Of a DNA stretch of 55,522 nt, positions 53,245-55,522 are shown in pieces. Source of the DNA: Rhodocyclaceae bacterium (GTDB taxonomy: Bacteria > Pseudomonadota > Gammaproteobacteria > Burkholderiales > Rhodocyclaceae); assembly GCA_030682175.1 (NCBI GenBank), contig JAUXOM010000003.1:1-55522 (forward strand), read 5' to 3'. Below the pieces are notes generated by a model. The model saw nothing but the letters and a program-made list of their open reading frames with translations, did no database searches and was not told the DNA's origin. A program made the translations under genes and the position numbers. The number at the start of each line of letters is the position of its first letter. The stretch's first letter is position 1.

Positions 53245-55522
53245 TTACTTCACTTTTTTAGCGCCATTCTGTTCGAGGTAGGTTTTGGCGCGCAGGCCGA
53301 GGTCGGCGGTCTTGACCTGGTATTGCCAGATTTGTTCGGCCCAGAGGTTGGCGTTTTCCCAATCCTTCTTGGCGGCGAACGCCTCATGCCTTTCCTTCAG
53401 GCCCTTGGTCTTGCCCAATTGGTCGAAGGCGTCTTCCACCATCGCGACGACGTCCGGGAAGTCCTTGTAATTGACGCTGGTGATGTAGGCCACCACGGAG
53501 TCGATGATAACCAGGGTAACCACCACCTTCTTCACCGTCGCCTTGTAATCGGCTTCCGTGTAGCTGCCCTTGGCCAGTTCTTTCTTGCTTGCCTTCCAGC
53601 CCTTCGGCTTGACCAGCAGGTAGCCCTGCATCTCGAGGTGGAGTGCTGAACAGAACTCGGTGCAGTAGTACGGATAGACGCCTTCCTTGTCGGCCTTGAA
53701 CTTGACCGTGACGGTCTTGCCCGGCTCGACCGAGGCGTGCACGTTGTAGGTCGATACCGCAAAGCCGTGGGTTTCGTCCTGCGCCCGCTCGAGGTTGGTC
53801 AGGTGGATCGTCACTTCGTCGCCGACATCGACCTCAATGGTTTCCGGGGTAATGTGCGAACGGATCAGGGTGCCGAACACCTCGACCTTGTTGCCCTTCT
53901 TGACGGTCTTCTCTTCGCCGGCACGCACGGCGCCCGGGTGCGGCCGGTCGGTGCGGCTGTCGGTGCCGACCTTGTAGCGCACGCCCGGCTTCAGCTTACC
54001 GGCTTCGATGGCGACGACGTAGTGCGGCTCGCCCAGCGGCAGCGGCATGTCGTAGAGCAATTGCATCTTGTCGCCGCTGATGTCGATCAACTGGTGGTTC
54101 TGCGGATGCAGGGGCCCCACCGGTACGAAACGATCGATCGCCAGCTTGTTCAGCGCGACCAGATACTTGCCCTTCGGCTCCATGGAATCGCCTTCCATGG
54201 TCATCAGGTGGCCAATGTTGTAATGCACGGAGAGCTTGTCGAGCACCTTGCCTTCGCAGTAGTTCCACTTGGCGACCTGGCTATCCACATACAGGGAGGT
54301 GTAGGCCACGCAGGGCTTGGCGTCGTATTGCGTGTGCAGGGGGCCGAGGCCGAGGGACACCTGGGTATGCAACGTGTCCTTCATGCTCAGCACCGGGATG
54401 CCGTACGGATCCCTGGATTCGAACTTGCCGTCCTTGATGGCGGCCATGATCTTCTCGAAGGAGAACACCGAGACATGGGTGTCGAGCTTGCCGGCGACGA
54501 TGATGAACTTGCCGTCCGGCGTGACGTCGACGCCGTGCGGCGACTTGGGCTCGGGGATCAGGAACAGGATGCCTTCCTTGATGGCCGTTTCCATCATGAT
54601 GATGTTGTGGCCGTTGATCTTCCTGGCCTTGCCCTGCTTGACCAGTTCGGCGGCCTTCTTCCAGTTGATCACGTGCATGTAGTCGGTGTCCTTGGCGGAG
54701 CAGCCGGCTTCGTACGGCGGGCGGCCTTTCTCGATGCCGCCGACGTAACGCTCGGTACAGAAGGAGTTGGTGAATGACCAGCCATCGCTTGGCCCCTTGC
54801 CGGCGTCGGAGAGGTCCTGCGAGTAGGGCGGCAGTTCGAGCGAGAAGGATTCCTTCTCGTTGATGCGGCCTTCCTTGCGGTCGAATTTCCAGTAGGTGAT
54901 GCCGCCACGATATTTCTCGTTGAATTCTTCCAGCGGATGGAACTTCCGGTTCTCAAGCGGCGCGGCGTATTGCGCGGCGTCGATGATGTATTCGGTATTC
55001 GGGGTGACGAAGGCGCCACCGTGCATCGACTTGAAGATCGGGTTAACCACGATCTGCTTGGTCTCGAAGTCGCGCAGGTCGATCACGCCAATCCGCGGGT
55101 TGGCCTTGTCGTTGATGAAGAGGAACTGGCCGTCGTATTTGCCCTGGGTCTCGGAGATCGCCGGGTGGTGGGTATCGCCCCAGTTGATTTCCTTGCCATC
55201 GATGTTGCCTTGGCGCAGCACGGCTTTCGAGTTTTCGTCGAAGCCGTAACCCTGCCAGGGCTCGGGGGTGAATACGCCGATGTACTTGAGGATGCGCATC
55301 GAAGGAATGCCATAGACGATGACCTGACCGGACTGGCCGCCGGAACTGAAGGCAACAAACTCGTCGCGCTTGCCGGTGGGGACATAGGTCTTCGACGCCG
55401 CCAGCAGGTCCTGCTGGCTCAAACCACGCCGTTTCATCACGTCTTGCAGCGACTCCTGCGACCAGGCCGCGCCGGCCGCCGTAAGTCCAAGTCCCGCCGC
55501 CAATAACAGCGCAGTGGCCCGC
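53245..55522 (-). CDS. nosZ: Nitrous oxide reductase NosZ, clade II type (5' end outside window)
   Basis: Periplasmic copper enzyme reducing N2O to N2. At least 758 codons are in the window and the first residues lie beyond its edge; the visible start (RATALLLAAGLGLTAAGAAW) is the middle of a signal peptide, so the TTG at 55503 is not the start. CuZ histidines are in WGDTHHPAISE, SPHGVDV, GLGPLHTQYD, YNIGHLMT and LHPQNHQLIDIS. The CuA site is YYCTEFCSALHLEMQGY. After the CuA domain come about 116 residues (53245-53595) with no CxxCH. The C-terminal tail and cluster content support clade II. Confidence 0.95.
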   Translation of the reverse strand, partial: RATALLLAAGLGLTAAGAAWSQESLQDVMKRRGLSQQDLLAASKTYVPTGKRDEFVAFSSGGQSGQVIVYGIPSMRILKYIGVFTPEPWQGYGFDENSKAVLRQGNIDGKEINWGDTHHPAISETQGKYDGQFLFINDKANPRIGVIDLRDFETKQIVVNPIFKSMHGGAFVTPNTEYIIDAAQYAAPLENRKFHPLEEFNEKYRGGITYWKFDRKEGRINEKESFSLELPPYSQDLSDAGKGPSDGWSFTNSFCTERYVGGIEKGRPPYEAGCSAKDTDYMHVINWKKAAELVKQGKARKINGHNIIMMETAIKEGILFLIPEPKSPHGVDVTPDGKFIIVAGKLDTHVSVFSFEKIMAAIKDGKFESRDPYGIPVLSMKDTLHTQVSLGLGPLHTQYDAKPCVAYTSLYVDSQVAKWNYCEGKVLDKLSVHYNIGHLMTMEGDSMEPKGKYLVALNKLAIDRFVPVGPLHPQNHQLIDISGDKMQLLYDMPLPLGEPHYVVAIEAGKLKPGVRYKVGTDSRTDRPHPGAVRAGEEKTVKKGNKVEVFGTLIRSHITPETIEVDVGDEVTIHLTNLERAQDETHGFAVSTYNVHASVEPGKTVTVKFKADKEGVYPYYCTEFCSALHLEMQGYLLVKPKGWKASKKELAKGSYTEADYKATVKKVVVTLVIIDSVVAYITSVNYKDFPDVVAMVEDAFDQLGKTKGLKERHEAFAAKKDWENANLWAEQIWQYQVKTADLGLRAKTYLEQNGAKKVK

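Overview
The window looks like chromosomal DNA of a betaproteobacterium. The evidence is the trxA-rho-rpmE, purM/hda/pcnB/folK/panB/panC and rpmB-rpmG blocks, betaproteobacterial-type 23S and 5S rRNA, and a denitrifier-type nitrous oxide reductase locus. A Rhodocyclales-like relative fits best, but I cannot place it to genus from sequence alone. Gene density is high, four-base ATGA/GTGA overlaps between neighbours are very common, and most genes lie on the minus strand.

Layout. 1-1235: end of an rRNA operon (partial 23S, 5S, intrinsic terminator). 1283-3233: accA and a short tilS. 3194-9180 (minus): a branched-chain amino acid type ABC transporter without its binding protein (livHMGF), then a FixL-like kinase and FixJ-like regulator. 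9349-9856: a small basic protein and the initiator tRNA. 9914-17349 (minus): a NarX-type kinase, its regulator, a diguanylate cyclase and the complete dTDP-rhamnose set rmlBACD. 17429: tRNA-Thr. 17590-25905: an ArnT-like glycosyltransferase, rpmE, rho, trxA, panC, panB, folK, pcnB and a HAD phosphatase. 25932-31673: hda and purM (divergent), a YcgR-like c-di-GMP protein, miaA and mutL. 31751-37455 (plus): a tightly overlapped run of lipoprotein, purN, DUF3108 protein, rsmB-like methyltransferase, secreted PLD nuclease and MscS channel. 37498-41775 (minus): a PhnD-GAF-HD-GYP fusion, a TehA/SLAC1 family transporter, rpmG and rpmB. 41923-55522 (minus): a clade II (atypical) nos cluster, in transcription order nosZ (5' end outside the window), monoheme cyt c, diheme cyt c, nosB, nosD, nosG, nosH, nosF, nosL, nosY, tlpA-like, ubiA/menA-like prenyltransferase, a possible 40-residue ORF, a second nosD, and a cytochrome c4-like protein.

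How the parts work together. The nos genes should encode periplasmic N2O reduction. Electrons would pass from quinol through NosG/NosH and the small c-type cytochromes to NosZ; NosD/F/Y/L mature the copper centres. An FNR/DNR-like box lies upstream of the first cytochrome gene, inside the gap after nosZ. The prenyltransferase in the same run raises the possibility of a dedicated quinone supply. The two-component pair, the cyclase and the rml genes form one co-directional block that could link c-di-GMP to surface rhamnose.

The least expected feature is a dispersed repeat, called R1 here. Thirteen candidate copies occur in 55 kb, almost all inside genes and without breaking them. Copies occur in both orientations and at least four reading frames, and in two lengths differing by exactly 24 bp (8 codons). 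They sit mostly in linkers and termini, three of them in mutL. It resembles in principle the rickettsial palindromic elements that insert into proteins. A second family (R2, two copies) has a hairpin whose arms co-vary, and one copy supplies the N-terminus of RmlD. A third (R3) is an inverted pair flanking ycgR-miaA.
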